DNA of 64,000 nucleotides, from positions 1,488,001 to 1,552,000 of the forward strand of contig CBDCZQ010000006.1 of assembly GCA_965224575.1 (NCBI GenBank). Reading direction: 5' to 3'. A program made the position numbers and the translations under genes. The notes below the pieces were generated by a model. The model saw only the letters and a list, made by a program, of their open reading frames with translations. It made no database searches and was not told the DNA's origin. Positions 26,016 to 34,193 of this stretch are shown here, piece after piece. This stretch comes from QPIN01 sp965224575 (lineage in GTDB: Bacteria > Pseudomonadota > Gammaproteobacteria > Methylococcales > Methylomonadaceae). How positions within the stretch are numbered: the first letter of the stretch is position 1; every line of letters starts with the position of its first letter.

Positions 26016-27025
26016 CTCAAGTGACGAGTACTAATCAGGACGGATAGTAAGAATGATAAAGCTAAAGGCCAATGATAAAGTTCAGTTTTAGGTCTAAAAA
26101 ATTGAGTGTCTTTATCAACGGGTTCTAATTCATCTAATAAGGAGTAGATTAGATCTAGTTCTTTGGTATCTCTTGCTCTAAAGTATCGCCCCCCTGTTAT
26201 TTCGGCAATTGATTTTAGGGTTTTTTCATCAAGATCTATTGAGGGGTTGACTCGTCTTGTACCAAAAAAATTCTGGATGATCATTTCATCAGCACCAATA
26301 CCGATAGTGTATATCTTTAAGTTGGAGTCAGCAGCAAGTTCTGCTGCTTTTAAAGGAGAAACTTCACCTGCTGTATTGGCTCCATCAGTGAGTAATATCA
26401 GAACTCTGCTATTAGCTGATTTTTTATTTAAACGTTTAACTGCAAGACCTATCGCATCACCAATAGCTGTGCCTGGCTGTTCTCCTTCAACATCTGCTAT
26501 GCCGAGTCCATCGGGTGAATTTTTACCATGAAATGATTCTTTTAGAAAATCATTCACTGTTTTTCTATCAAAGGTGGGGGGGGATTGAAGATAGGGTTTC
26601 GTTGCAAAAAGTAGTAAGCCAACTCTATCTCCACTTCGTCTTTCTAAAAACTCACCGGCTATTTTTTTTGTAGCAACTAAGCGATCAACTCCTCTATCGT
26701 TGATAATAAAATCTTTTGTACTCATGCTTCCTGAAACATCGACTGCCAGAATTAAATCTCTACCACTTATGGACTTTTCTATTGGTTCACCCATCCATAG
26801 CGGCCTCATACTAGCAAGTACCAATAAAAACCAGGCAATAATAGCCAAAATCAAAGGCCATTGCTTAGTTGGAGTGACTGATTTAGTTTCGTCTGCGGCA
26901 AAGTCATTTAAAAAAGGGACTTTAAGCGCGGCTTGGTCTTCAGGTGTTTCAGAGGGTAGAGCCCATCTAATTAATGCAGGGAGTGGAAGTGCTAATATTA
27001 ACCATGGCCATTCGAAATTAATCAT
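26006..27025 (-). CDS. batA: BatA-like von Willebrand A domain membrane protein
   Basis: 339 residues. The order is two N-terminal membrane helices, a VWA domain with an intact metal site (AVDVSGSMSTKDF, about residue 92, and LLTDGANTAGEVSP) and a C-terminal helix. Motif GDRVGLLLFATKPYLQSP is conserved in BatA and related chaperone-like VWA partners of MoxR ATPases. It is expected to face the periplasm, tethered in the inner membrane. It overlaps both the DUF4381 gene and batB, so translation is coupled along the operon. Confidence 0.9.
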   Translation of the reverse strand: MINFEWPWLILALPLPALIRWALPSETPEDQAALKVPFLNDFAADETKSVTPTKQWPLILAIIAWFLLVLASMRPLWMGEPIEKSISGRDLILAVDVSGSMSTKDFIINDRGVDRLVATKKIAGEFLERRSGDRVGLLLFATKPYLQSPPTFDRKTVNDFLKESFHGKNSPDGLGIADVEGEQPGTAIGDAIGLAVKRLNKKSANSRVLILLTDGANTAGEVSPLKAAELAADSNLKIYTIGIGADEMIIQNFFGTRRVNPSIDLDEKTLKSIAEITGGRYFRARDTKELDLIYSLLDELEPVDKDTQFFRPKTELYHWPLALSFLLSVLISTRHLRWL

Positions 27026-27483
27026 TTTTTATTTCTTTGGGCTTTAAGCCATTTTTCACAGATATTAATTATTTTAGTTATATCTATATTATTATCAGGT
27101 ATCTTTTTAAAGTGAGCATTGGCCAAGTATTGTCCTGCTCCTTGTGTAAAAGGCTTGTCTATTAGCGTTTTATCTAGATATTCAAGCCAGGCTTGCCCAG
27201 TAAGACTGGCACAATTACTTCTGGGAGAGTTGCTAATTGCTACACGGCGTAATAATTCAGATATCTTTGCCAGTTTATGAATGTCCTCAGATGAATTGTC
27301 TTGTTTGATTTCTAACAATTGTTTTTTAGCTGTTTTTATTGCAGTAGGGCGGGTTATATAGTGAATCAGCCAGGCAATAAAAAAGCAAGCTAGAAGGACT
27401 ATCCACCAGCCAATTGCTGGTGGCCACCAATTGATGGCTTCAGGTAAATGAATTTCTCTTAAAGAAAGTGATTGGGGTTCCAT
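27022..27483 (-). CDS. DUF4381 family membrane protein of the Bat operon
   Basis: 153 residues. LSLREIHLPEAINWWPPAIGWW followed by a membrane helix (IVLLACFFIAWLIHYI) is the DUF4381 hallmark. The rest is a small, soluble helical domain. This family is almost always found between a DUF58 protein and BatA. Its role is unknown, but position implies part of the MoxR/VWA membrane complex. Overlap of four bases with batA and of one base with the DUF58 gene. Confidence 0.88.
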   Translation of the reverse strand: MEPQSLSLREIHLPEAINWWPPAIGWWIVLLACFFIAWLIHYITRPTAIKTAKKQLLEIKQDNSSEDIHKLAKISELLRRVAISNSPRSNCASLTGQAWLEYLDKTLIDKPFTQGAGQYLANAHFKKIPDNNIDITKIINICEKWLKAQRNKK

Positions 27484-28376
27484 TACCGTAAAACCTCTAC
27501 CGGGTTATCTGTTGTGTTACATTGGGAAAAAGCGATGCCCATTTTTTTTGATATTTTTCGTAAATAATTTACTCGGTCTTGAAAGTGTTGTTGATAGCTT
27601 AGAATACGATGCTGATCATCAGTATTAATAGCTATGGTGCGCTCTTTATCAGTAAAAAGATAACGTCCATTGGTTGGTAACTGGCTTTCTAAAAGATCAT
27701 AAACCTGAATTAATACGACATCACAATGGCGAGATAATTTGGCTAAGTGATTTTCAGATTGTTGATTTAATCCACGAAAATCACTAATAATATAAATAAG
27801 GCTCCCCGGGCGAGTATGCTGGATTAATCTGCTTAAGGCCTTTTCTAGTGACATATCTGGTTGAGGAACGGAACGAACCAACAGAAGAGCGCTGAAAAAA
27901 CGTAAAACAGCATGTTTGCCGTTTTGTGGCTTTAATTCCTGGCAAAGTGTATCGGTGAAAATTTGTCCACCTATCCGGTCACCATGGTATTGAGCCATCC
28001 ATGCAATTAAGGCAGCAATTTTTGATGCTTGTACAGATTTAAAGACTCCTCGGGTGGCAAAATGCATGGTAGGGCGGTCATCTACTGAAATAAAGACGGG
28101 ACGTTCTCTCTCTTCACGAAAAATCTTGGTATGTGTTTTTCCTGATCGTGCAGTAACACGCCAGTCTATGCTCCGTATATCATCACCGGGTTGATACAAT
28201 CTGGATTCATCAAACTCCATTCCTCTTCCCTTTGAATGAGAAATGTAACCACCGCTTTGCCTTGAACGAATAGAGGCTTTTTGAAGCTTAAGTTGGGAGG
28301 CTGATTTTGCTAAATCGACCAAAGAACTTAGTTGAATTGAAACTAAGTCTTTTTTGCTAGATGTTTTTTCACTCAT
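27483..28376 (-). CDS. DUF58 domain protein of the MoxR/Bat operon
   Basis: 297 residues, no membrane segment. Contains GRGMEFDESRLYQPGDDIRSIDWRVTAR followed by REERERPVFISVDDRPTM, the DUF58 core. The second half resembles a VWA fold (SLIYIISDFRGL) with an incomplete metal site. DUF58 proteins are standard partners of MoxR AAA ATPases. The start at 28376 abuts the moxR stop. Confidence 0.9.
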   Translation of the reverse strand: MSEKTSSKKDLVSIQLSSLVDLAKSASQLKLQKASIRSRQSGGYISHSKGRGMEFDESRLYQPGDDIRSIDWRVTARSGKTHTKIFREERERPVFISVDDRPTMHFATRGVFKSVQASKIAALIAWMAQYHGDRIGGQIFTDTLCQELKPQNGKHAVLRFFSALLLVRSVPQPDMSLEKALSRLIQHTRPGSLIYIISDFRGLNQQSENHLAKLSRHCDVVLIQVYDLLESQLPTNGRYLFTDKERTIAINTDDQHRILSYQQHFQDRVNYLRKISKKMGIAFSQCNTTDNPVEVLR

Positions 28377-29363
28377 TTAAGGAATGGCAATTCTGCAAAG
28401 TAATTCTTTGATAAAATCATCGGTAGTGAGGCCCTCAGCTTCTGCTTCATAGGTTAAGATCAATCGGTGACGAAGGACATCATAGGCCATATCTTGAATA
28501 TCTTCCGGGCCAACAAAATCTTGTTGTTTTAGCCAGGCTTTGGCTCTGGAACACCGGTCTAAAGCAATACTGGCTCTTGGGCTGGCACCGTATTGAAGGG
28601 ACGTTGCCAAATCATCTCCATATGCACCAGGATTACGAGTGGCTAAAATAATTTGTAATAAATAGTTTTCTAAACTGTCGGCCATGTGAATGTCCAAAAT
28701 TTCACTGCGGGCATTCAAAATTGATTGTTGACTTATGGGTTGATAATCTTCATTGTCTTCTTCAAAATCACCTTTAGCTTCTGCTCGAGCCAAATGTAAA
28801 ATATCTTTTTCGTGTTCAGCTTCTGGGTAATCTATTTTTATATGTAATAAAAAACGATCTAATTGAGCCTCAGGCAGGGGGTAAGTCCCTTCTTGTTCTA
28901 TGGGGTTTTGTGTTGCCATGACCATGAATAACTCAGGTAATGGATATGTTGTACTTCCCACAGTAATTTGTCTTTCAGCCATGGCCTCTAGTAATGCTGC
29001 TTGTACTTTGGCGGGTGAGCGGTTTATTTCATCAGCTAAAACAAGGTTATGAAATAAAGGGCCTTTTTGAAATTCAAATGTACTTTGCTGTGGCCGGTAA
29101 ATTTCTGTCCCTGTCAAATCAGCTGGAAGTAGGTCGGGGGTAAATTGTACGCGATGAAAATCCGCCTCTATCCCTTTACTTAAAACTTTAATGGCACGAG
29201 TTTTTGCTAATCCGGGTGCCCCTTCAACTAAAATATGTCCATCTGCCAGTAAGGCAATTAACATTTTTTCTATTAAAGTATCTTGACCAATTATTTGTTG
29301 GTTAATATAAGATTTAAGCTGCTGAAAAGAGCGTTGAGAGGTACTTTGACTTGTTTCTGCCAT
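28377..29363 (-). CDS. MoxR-family AAA+ ATPase
   Basis: 328 residues. Walker A is GAPGLAKT (about residues 41-48), Walker B LVLADEINRSPAKVQAALLEAM, sensor 1 MVMATQNPIEQEGTYPLPEAQLDRF and a C-terminal lid with GASPRASIALDRCSRAKAWL. MoxR ATPases act as chaperones for cofactor or metal insertion with VWA proteins. In methylotrophs some serve methanol dehydrogenase maturation, but no such enzyme gene is here. It is the first gene of a six-gene operon running through to batD, with garR-like behind. It is divergent from the peptide transporter. Confidence 0.92.
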   Translation of the reverse strand: MAETSQSTSQRSFQQLKSYINQQIIGQDTLIEKMLIALLADGHILVEGAPGLAKTRAIKVLSKGIEADFHRVQFTPDLLPADLTGTEIYRPQQSTFEFQKGPLFHNLVLADEINRSPAKVQAALLEAMAERQITVGSTTYPLPELFMVMATQNPIEQEGTYPLPEAQLDRFLLHIKIDYPEAEHEKDILHLARAEAKGDFEEDNEDYQPISQQSILNARSEILDIHMADSLENYLLQIILATRNPGAYGDDLATSLQYGASPRASIALDRCSRAKAWLKQQDFVGPEDIQDMAYDVLRHRLILTYEAEAEGLTTDDFIKELLCRIAIP

Positions 29364-29515
29364 GATTACGATTGGTTTTCTTGTTAATTTATAGACTTAT
29401 TATAATATAGCGTTCACATTTTCAATGCGAGTTAAAGTATAAGTTAAATCTAACGAGCGATATAGTGTAAAGTTTACTATTTTATTCAATAACTCACAAA
29501 ATTGTAAGTATTCAA

Positions 29516-30856
29516 ATGTCTGATTATAAAATAGCACCTGTTTCAAGTCGCTCTATTCCAGACGGAATTCCATTTATTGTTGCTAATGAAGCTGCTGAAC
29601 GTTTTAGTTATTATGGGATGCGAGCTATTTTAGTTGTTTTTATGACCCAGTATTTAATGAATTCAGCAGGTGAATTAGATGTGATGAGTGAAAATGAGGC
29701 TCAAGGTTATTTTCATTTATATGTTTCTGCTGTGTACTTTATGCCTATTTTCGGAGCCTTGTTGGCAGATGGGTTTATTGGTAAATATCGAACAATTTTA
29801 TTTTTATCACTATTTTATTGTTTCGGACATTTTGCTTTAGCTTTGGATGATACTCGAATGGGGCTATTAATAGGACAAGGATTAATTGCACTGGGTGCTG
29901 GTGGAATTAAACCGTGTGTCTCATCGCATCTAGGAGATCAGTTTGGTCGATCGAATCAATATTTGCTGAGTAAAGTCTTTGGCTGGTTTTATTTTTCTAT
30001 CAATTTAGGTGCTTTTGCTGCAATGCTAATTATTCCCTGGTTATTAGATAAATATGGTGCCGCTGTTGCCTTTGCTGTTCCCGGTTTTTTAATGTTGATA
30101 GCAACGATTGCTTTTTGGAGTGGACGTTATCGTTTCGTTCATATTCCTCCTGCTGGAACAAGTTTTATACAAGAGGTATTAAGTCCTTTTGGATTAAAAA
30201 TAGTACTTAAGTTAGGGAGTATTTATCTTTTTATTGCAGTTTTTTGGGCATTATTTGAACAAACAGGTTCATCATGGGTGTTACAAGCACAAAAAATGGA
30301 TAGAGTCTTATGGGGTGTTGAGGTTTTGCCATCACAGATTCAAGCAGCCAATCCTTTATTAATTATGATTTTGGTGCCTTTATTTACTTATTTTATATAT
30401 CCCACCTTAGATAAAATTATTAACTTAACAGCATTAAAAAAAATAGCGATAGGTTTGTTTTTAACGGTCATAGCCTTTACTATTCCAGCATGGATTCAAA
30501 TACAGTTAGAGCAAGGGTTAACGCCACATATTAGCTGGCAGTTACTAGCTTACTTGTTTTTAACTGCGGCAGAAGTCATGGTGTCAATTACTTGCCTGGA
30601 ATTTTCATACACTCAGGCGCCAAAAAGTATGAAATCATTTATTATGGCACTCTTCTTTATGTCTATAGCTTTGGGGAATTTGTTTACTAGTGCAGTTAAT
30701 TTTTTTATTATCAATGATGATGGAAGTAGTAAGTTAACAGGTTCAGAATATTTTTGGTTTTTTACTGTTTTAATGTTGATTACTGCTATATTGTTTTTAA
30801 TTGTCAGTAGAAATTATCAAGAAAAAACTTATTTACATGAAGAGCAAGCAGAGTAG
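29516..30856 (+). CDS. POT/PTR family proton-dependent oligopeptide transporter
   Basis: 446 residues with about 12-14 membrane segments. The N-terminal signature is ERFSYYGMRAILVVF (the E-x-x-E-R-F-x-Y-Y motif region, here EAAERFSYYG), and GWFYFSINLGAF is the second PTR2 signature. It would import di- and tripeptides with protons. The start ATG at 29516 has no strong ribosome site. The 3' end encodes KTYLHEEQAE and overlaps a longer version of the next gene's frame, but that gene's true start lies downstream. Confidence 0.9.
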   Translation: MSDYKIAPVSSRSIPDGIPFIVANEAAERFSYYGMRAILVVFMTQYLMNSAGELDVMSENEAQGYFHLYVSAVYFMPIFGALLADGFIGKYRTILFLSLFYCFGHFALALDDTRMGLLIGQGLIALGAGGIKPCVSSHLGDQFGRSNQYLLSKVFGWFYFSINLGAFAAMLIIPWLLDKYGAAVAFAVPGFLMLIATIAFWSGRYRFVHIPPAGTSFIQEVLSPFGLKIVLKLGSIYLFIAVFWALFEQTGSSWVLQAQKMDRVLWGVEVLPSQIQAANPLLIMILVPLFTYFIYPTLDKIINLTALKKIAIGLFLTVIAFTIPAWIQIQLEQGLTPHISWQLLAYLFLTAAEVMVSITCLEFSYTQAPKSMKSFIMALFFMSIALGNLFTSAVNFFIINDDGSSKLTGSEYFWFFTVLMLITAILFLIVSRNYQEKTYLHEEQAE

Positions 30857-30887
30857 TATGGCTAATAATTTGAAGAATGGGGGTTTA

Positions 30888-31478
30888 ATGAAACTTATAC
30901 AACCAATTATTTTGATGATATGTATTACGTTTTTTTCGACTAGTGTTTTGGCAGGGATATATAAATGTACAGATGATCAAGGAAATACCTCATATCAGGC
31001 TAAGCCTTGTGCCGATGAAAAAAAAGCAATTGAGATAGATGTAAAAACCGGTAGTTCCACCGATTTATCAATAAAGAAAAAGAAAAAAGAAAAAGAATTG
31101 GAGCTTAAAAAACGGCAGGAAATTGATCGTCAAAAATTGATTGAACTAGAAGTAAGACGAAAAAGAGATGCTAAAGAACAAAGTTCTTTAAACCAACAAG
31201 TAGTTAAAAATAACCCCATTCAATACTCGGCATTTTCTATTCCTCCTTATAGAACCGATAGATTATCTGATGTTGTTAAGGAATATGAAACCAAATTGCC
31301 TGATATTGAAAAATTAAGACGATTTGCGGCTAAAAAGGCATTAGCATCAGGAGAGTGCAAGCGTGTAGAGGCCAGTCACTTAAGCGAGAAAAGTACAGCT
31401 GATCAATTAGTTTTTTCTGTAGATTGTAGTAGTGCTAATACTTTCTATTTTAATGAACATGAACTCTTAAAATATTAG
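30888..31478 (+). CDS. Exported DUF4124 domain protein
   Basis: 196 residues from ATG 30888. The frame opens 29 codons earlier within the transporter gene, but only the later start yields a proper signal peptide (MKLIQPIILMICITFFSTSVLA). GIYKCTDDQGNTSYQAKPC immediately after is the DUF4124 motif, a small periplasmic domain with a disulfide-capable Cys pair. A Lys/Glu-rich coiled stretch and a Cys-containing C-terminal domain (GECKRVE...VDCSSANTFY) follow. Function unknown. It follows the transporter by 31 bases and precedes the SDR gene by five. Confidence 0.8.
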   Translation: MKLIQPIILMICITFFSTSVLAGIYKCTDDQGNTSYQAKPCADEKKAIEIDVKTGSSTDLSIKKKKKEKELELKKRQEIDRQKLIELEVRRKRDAKEQSSLNQQVVKNNPIQYSAFSIPPYRTDRLSDVVKEYETKLPDIEKLRRFAAKKALASGECKRVEASHLSEKSTADQLVFSVDCSSANTFYFNEHELLKY

Positions 31479-31483
31479 GCATA

Positions 31484-32314
31484 GTGGAATCAAAAATTGT
31501 TTTTATTACGGGTTGTTCAACTGGCATAGGCTATGCAGCAACAGTTGAATTAAAAAGGCGTGGACATAGGGTTATTTGTTCTGCAAGAAAAGATCAAGAT
31601 GTGGCGCGGCTTCAATCAGAAGGTTTTGAGGCTTTACAATTAGATTTGTCTGAATCAGATAGTATTTTAAACGCAGTGAAACAATTACTTGTTCTTACTG
31701 ATGGAAAGATAGATGCATTATTTAATAATGGTGCATTTGGACAGCCAGGTGCGGTTGAAGATTTAAGTAGGGATGTATTAAGACATCAGTTTGAAACCAA
31801 TTTGTTTGGTACTCATGAGCTGACAAATCTAATTCTTCCTGTCATGCGAAAACAAGGGTATGGACGTATTATTTATAATAGTTCTATTTTAGGCTTTGTC
31901 GCAATGAAATTTAGAGGAGCTTATAATTCAAGTAAATTTGCTTTAGAAGGCTTGGTTGATACATTGCGAATAGAGCTTTATGGCACTAATATCAAGCTAT
32001 GTATTATTGAGCCGGGACCAATTACCAGTAATTTCAGAAAGAATGCATTTGCTTTATATAAGAAAAATATTAATCCTGAATTAAGTTTTCATAAAACGAC
32101 CTATCAACTGATGGAAGAGCGCTTACAGAAGGAAGGGCCAGCAGCTTCTTTCACTTTACCGGCAGATGCAGTCGTTGAAAAATTGATACATGCCCTTGAA
32201 TCAAAACGCCCAAAAATACGTTACTATGTCACTTTTCCAACTTATTTATTTGGTTTTTTAAAACGTATTTTACCTTCTAGTTGGCTAGATTATTTATTGA
32301 GAAAGGTTCAATAA
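31484..32314 (+). CDS. SDR family short-chain dehydrogenase/reductase
   Basis: 276 residues from a GTG. The NAD(P) motif is TGCSTGIGYAA (TGxxxGIG), followed by LFNNGAFG (the NNAG-type motif), the catalytic Ser in IYNSSILG, and Y-N-S-S-K (the YxxxK pair at AYNSSKFALEG). IEPGPITSNFRKNAF follows. It is a classical SDR of the SDR_c05-like group; the substrate is not evident. Its stop overlaps the next ATG (TAATG), so the CPXCG gene is coupled to it. Confidence 0.88.
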   Translation: MESKIVFITGCSTGIGYAATVELKRRGHRVICSARKDQDVARLQSEGFEALQLDLSESDSILNAVKQLLVLTDGKIDALFNNGAFGQPGAVEDLSRDVLRHQFETNLFGTHELTNLILPVMRKQGYGRIIYNSSILGFVAMKFRGAYNSSKFALEGLVDTLRIELYGTNIKLCIIEPGPITSNFRKNAFALYKKNINPELSFHKTTYQLMEERLQKEGPAASFTLPADAVVEKLIHALESKRPKIRYYVTFPTYLFGFLKRILPSSWLDYLLRKVQ

Positions 32315-32496
32315 TGGATGAGGTTTCTATTGGATGTCCTTATTGTGGAGAAATGATTGATATATTAGTTGATGGGTCTGAGGGGGAGCATGAATATTAT
32401 GAGGATTGTTCAGTTTGTTGTTCTCCTATTTTATTGGAAGTATCGTTCGATGAGCTTGGAAAATTGAAAATTTTTGCAAAAAGAGATAGTGATTAA
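32314..32496 (+). CDS. CPXCG-motif cysteine-rich protein
   Basis: 60 residues from ATG 32314, with GAAAGG upstream; the frame extends further back only within the SDR gene. Contains CPYCG at residues 8-12 and CSVCC further on, a zinc-ribbon-like arrangement known as the CPXCG family (VSIGCPYCGEMIDILVDGS...EDCSVCCSPI). It probably binds one metal ion. The function is unknown. Confidence 0.85.
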   Translation: MDEVSIGCPYCGEMIDILVDGSEGEHEYYEDCSVCCSPILLEVSFDELGKLKIFAKRDSD

Positions 32497-32693
32497 TTAG
32501 GAAAAGCTCCCTAAAATTTATTGCCTTAAAATATTTAAGGTTATGTGGGGTTAAGTTAATTTTAGAAAACTTAATTCATGCAATACTCACAAAAATTGTG
32601 CTAGAATCACACCTAGCATATAGTTAAGTTAAATAAATTAAGATTTAAAATAGTTACATGCTCATCAAAATAACTACAACGAGGTATACATTT

Positions 32694-33077
32694 ATGAAAT
32701 TATTAAAAAGCGCTGTCGTAGCATTAACATTGGCATTATCTTTAGGAACTTTTTCAACAACTGCTGTTGCTTGTGAAGATGGAAGAACTTGTTTTGGTCC
32801 AGAGCAGGCGATTGATTTGGTTTTGGGAAGAATAGCTGAATCAATGAAGTTGATTAATGATGGTGGTGATGCTGACGATGTTCAAAAAATGATTAAAACA
32901 GCAATGGATGCAAAAAAAGAAATCAATGCTAGTGATATTGTTTCACGTCATGCGGCAAAAGCTAATGGACATTTGAAAAAAGCTAGAAAAGCTGCTAAAA
33001 AAGGCGATCTAGTTGAGGCTACTGCTCATTTAGAAGCGGGAGAAAAAGGTTTTGAAGGTTTGAAAGCGCGTCTATAA
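32694..33077 (+). CDS. Small exported helical protein of unknown function
   Basis: 127 residues from ATG 32694, with GAGG about nine bases upstream. A frame 12 codons longer exists but spoils the signal peptide. MKLLKSAVVALTLALSLGTFSTTAVA is a clear signal sequence. The mature part starts CEDGRTCFGPEQAIDLVLG, so two cysteines can form a disulfide. The remainder is amphipathic helix: SRHAAKANGHLKKARKAAKKGDLVEATAHLEAGEKG, resembling a helical hairpin bundle. I do not recognise a named family. A 200-base leader and a strong terminator suggest an independently expressed, possibly abundant periplasmic protein. Confidence 0.8.
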   Translation: MKLLKSAVVALTLALSLGTFSTTAVACEDGRTCFGPEQAIDLVLGRIAESMKLINDGGDADDVQKMIKTAMDAKKEINASDIVSRHAAKANGHLKKARKAAKKGDLVEATAHLEAGEKGFEGLKARL

Positions 33078-33094
33078 GCTTTTTTAACTGTTCA

Positions 33095-33127
33095 TAAAAT
33101 AGGACGCCTTGCGTCCTATTTTTTTGT
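33095..33127 (+). terminator. Intrinsic terminator of the exported helical protein gene
   Basis: AAATAGGACG-CCTTG-CGTCCTATTT perfect stem followed by TTTTTT. Confidence 0.92.
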
Positions 33128-33190
33128 CTTTTTATAGGTCTACTTACCCCAATCACATTTAACGCCTTTTAGTTTATTTTATAAAAAAAT

Positions 33191-33367
33191 ATGTCAGATT
33201 TTAAAAAATATAGATGCATGGAATGCGAGTATATTTATGATGAAGCTAAAGGTGATGTTCATAGTGACTTTGCTCCAGGGACGCTCTGGTCAGATATTCC
33301 CGAGAGTTGGGCGTGCCCAATATGTGGAGCACCTAAAAGTTTTTTTAAGTTAATTGAAAGTTCTTAG
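33191..33367 (+). CDS. Rubredoxin
   Basis: 58 residues, MSDFKKYRCMECEYIYDEAK to the stop at 33365. The iron site is formed by CMEC (Cys 9 and 12) and CPICG (Cys 42 and 45), with the usual W-x-x-I-P-E-S-W spacing (TLWSDIPESWACPICGAPKS). Rubredoxins are small one-electron carriers with an Fe(Cys)4 centre in the cytoplasm. Length and motif spacing are normal. The AUG has only a weak purine stretch upstream. It is convergent with the MetF-like gene. The partner enzyme is not identifiable locally. Confidence 0.93.
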   Translation: MSDFKKYRCMECEYIYDEAKGDVHSDFAPGTLWSDIPESWACPICGAPKSFFKLIESS

Positions 33368-33380
33368 AATCTGTTCTTAA

Positions 33381-34127
33381 CTAGACTTGAGATAAATCAA
33401 GCTTTCCGAAATAATCCTGAAGATTGATTTTTATAGGCATAAAGTATATGTTGAAGTTCATCTCTTTAGCCATTGAAATAACTTGATTGGTAAAGTTAAT
33501 ATTCCAATCATATTCTGCTTTAAATGATGCAGGAAATTTCACTTTGTTTTTTAGCTCCCAATAATTCATTGAAGATGTCGTTGTAATTGGGCTAATTCCA
33601 ATAAATGTGTCAATGCTTTGTAAATGCTCAGCATAAATCTCTATCATTCTTAAGTCATAAAAAGGTTGAGAAAAAAAGCTAGAAGCGCCAGCGTCTATTT
33701 TTCTTTGCACATACATGCACTCGTCCTGAATTCCATTTCTATGTGAATCAAAACCAGCATGAATTGTTATTTGAGGGAATTTTTGCTTAACAGATCTAAT
33801 TAAGTCAATTACATTTGTATTGTGATACTTTCTTTTAATACCTTCTGGTGGATCTCCGGAAACTAAAAGTACATGTTCTAATTCGTTTTCTTCAATAATC
33901 TGAAAAATATCACCAGATTTTATTGAAAAGTCAATTGCTCTAAAATGAGGGACAAATTGATGTTTTTTTCGGTCAATTTTTTTCCCAGTCTCCCAGCTTC
34001 TTATGTCAAACCGTTGAATATCGGGTACATTGATCATACTGATTGATTCGCCAAGTGTTGAGACAAATTGGTATTGATCATCAAATGCTTGAGCATTTCT
34101 TGGTACTATTTCAAATGAAATTTTCAT
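33381..34127 (-). CDS. Methylenetetrahydrofolate reductase-like protein (short MetF family)
   Basis: 248 residues, shorter than typical MetF (about 290). It has the family features SFEIVPRN, INVPDIQRFDIRSWE, HVLLVSGDPPEG, HAGFDSHRNG, and KIDAGASSFFSQPFYD, which matches the MetF K-x-x-A-G-A-x-F-x-x-T-Q-x-x-F/Y-D segment with Ser for Thr. FIGISPITTTSSMNYWE follows. MetF reduces methylene-THF to methyl-THF using FAD. The Ser substitution and short length suggest a divergent subfamily, so its reaction is inferred. It is not obviously linked to the LPS cluster that begins 66 bases upstream on the same strand. Confidence 0.75.
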   Translation of the reverse strand: MKISFEIVPRNAQAFDDQYQFVSTLGESISMINVPDIQRFDIRSWETGKKIDRKKHQFVPHFRAIDFSIKSGDIFQIIEENELEHVLLVSGDPPEGIKRKYHNTNVIDLIRSVKQKFPQITIHAGFDSHRNGIQDECMYVQRKIDAGASSFFSQPFYDLRMIEIYAEHLQSIDTFIGISPITTTSSMNYWELKNKVKFPASFKAEYDWNINFTNQVISMAKEMNFNIYFMPIKINLQDYFGKLDLSQV

Positions 34128-34193
34128 TTATCTTATGAGGTTGTTGTATTTTGAATAGGGAGTTGATATAAATTTTTTTGGGGTGATTTATGT

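Noticed and set aside
29364..29515. Regulatory element between moxR and the peptide transporter
   Set aside because: The gap must hold two promoters, but no -35/-10 pair or operator could be picked with confidence.
30801..30887. Extended start of the DUF4124 protein within the transporter gene
   Set aside because: It would place 29 residues in front of a clear signal peptide at 30888.
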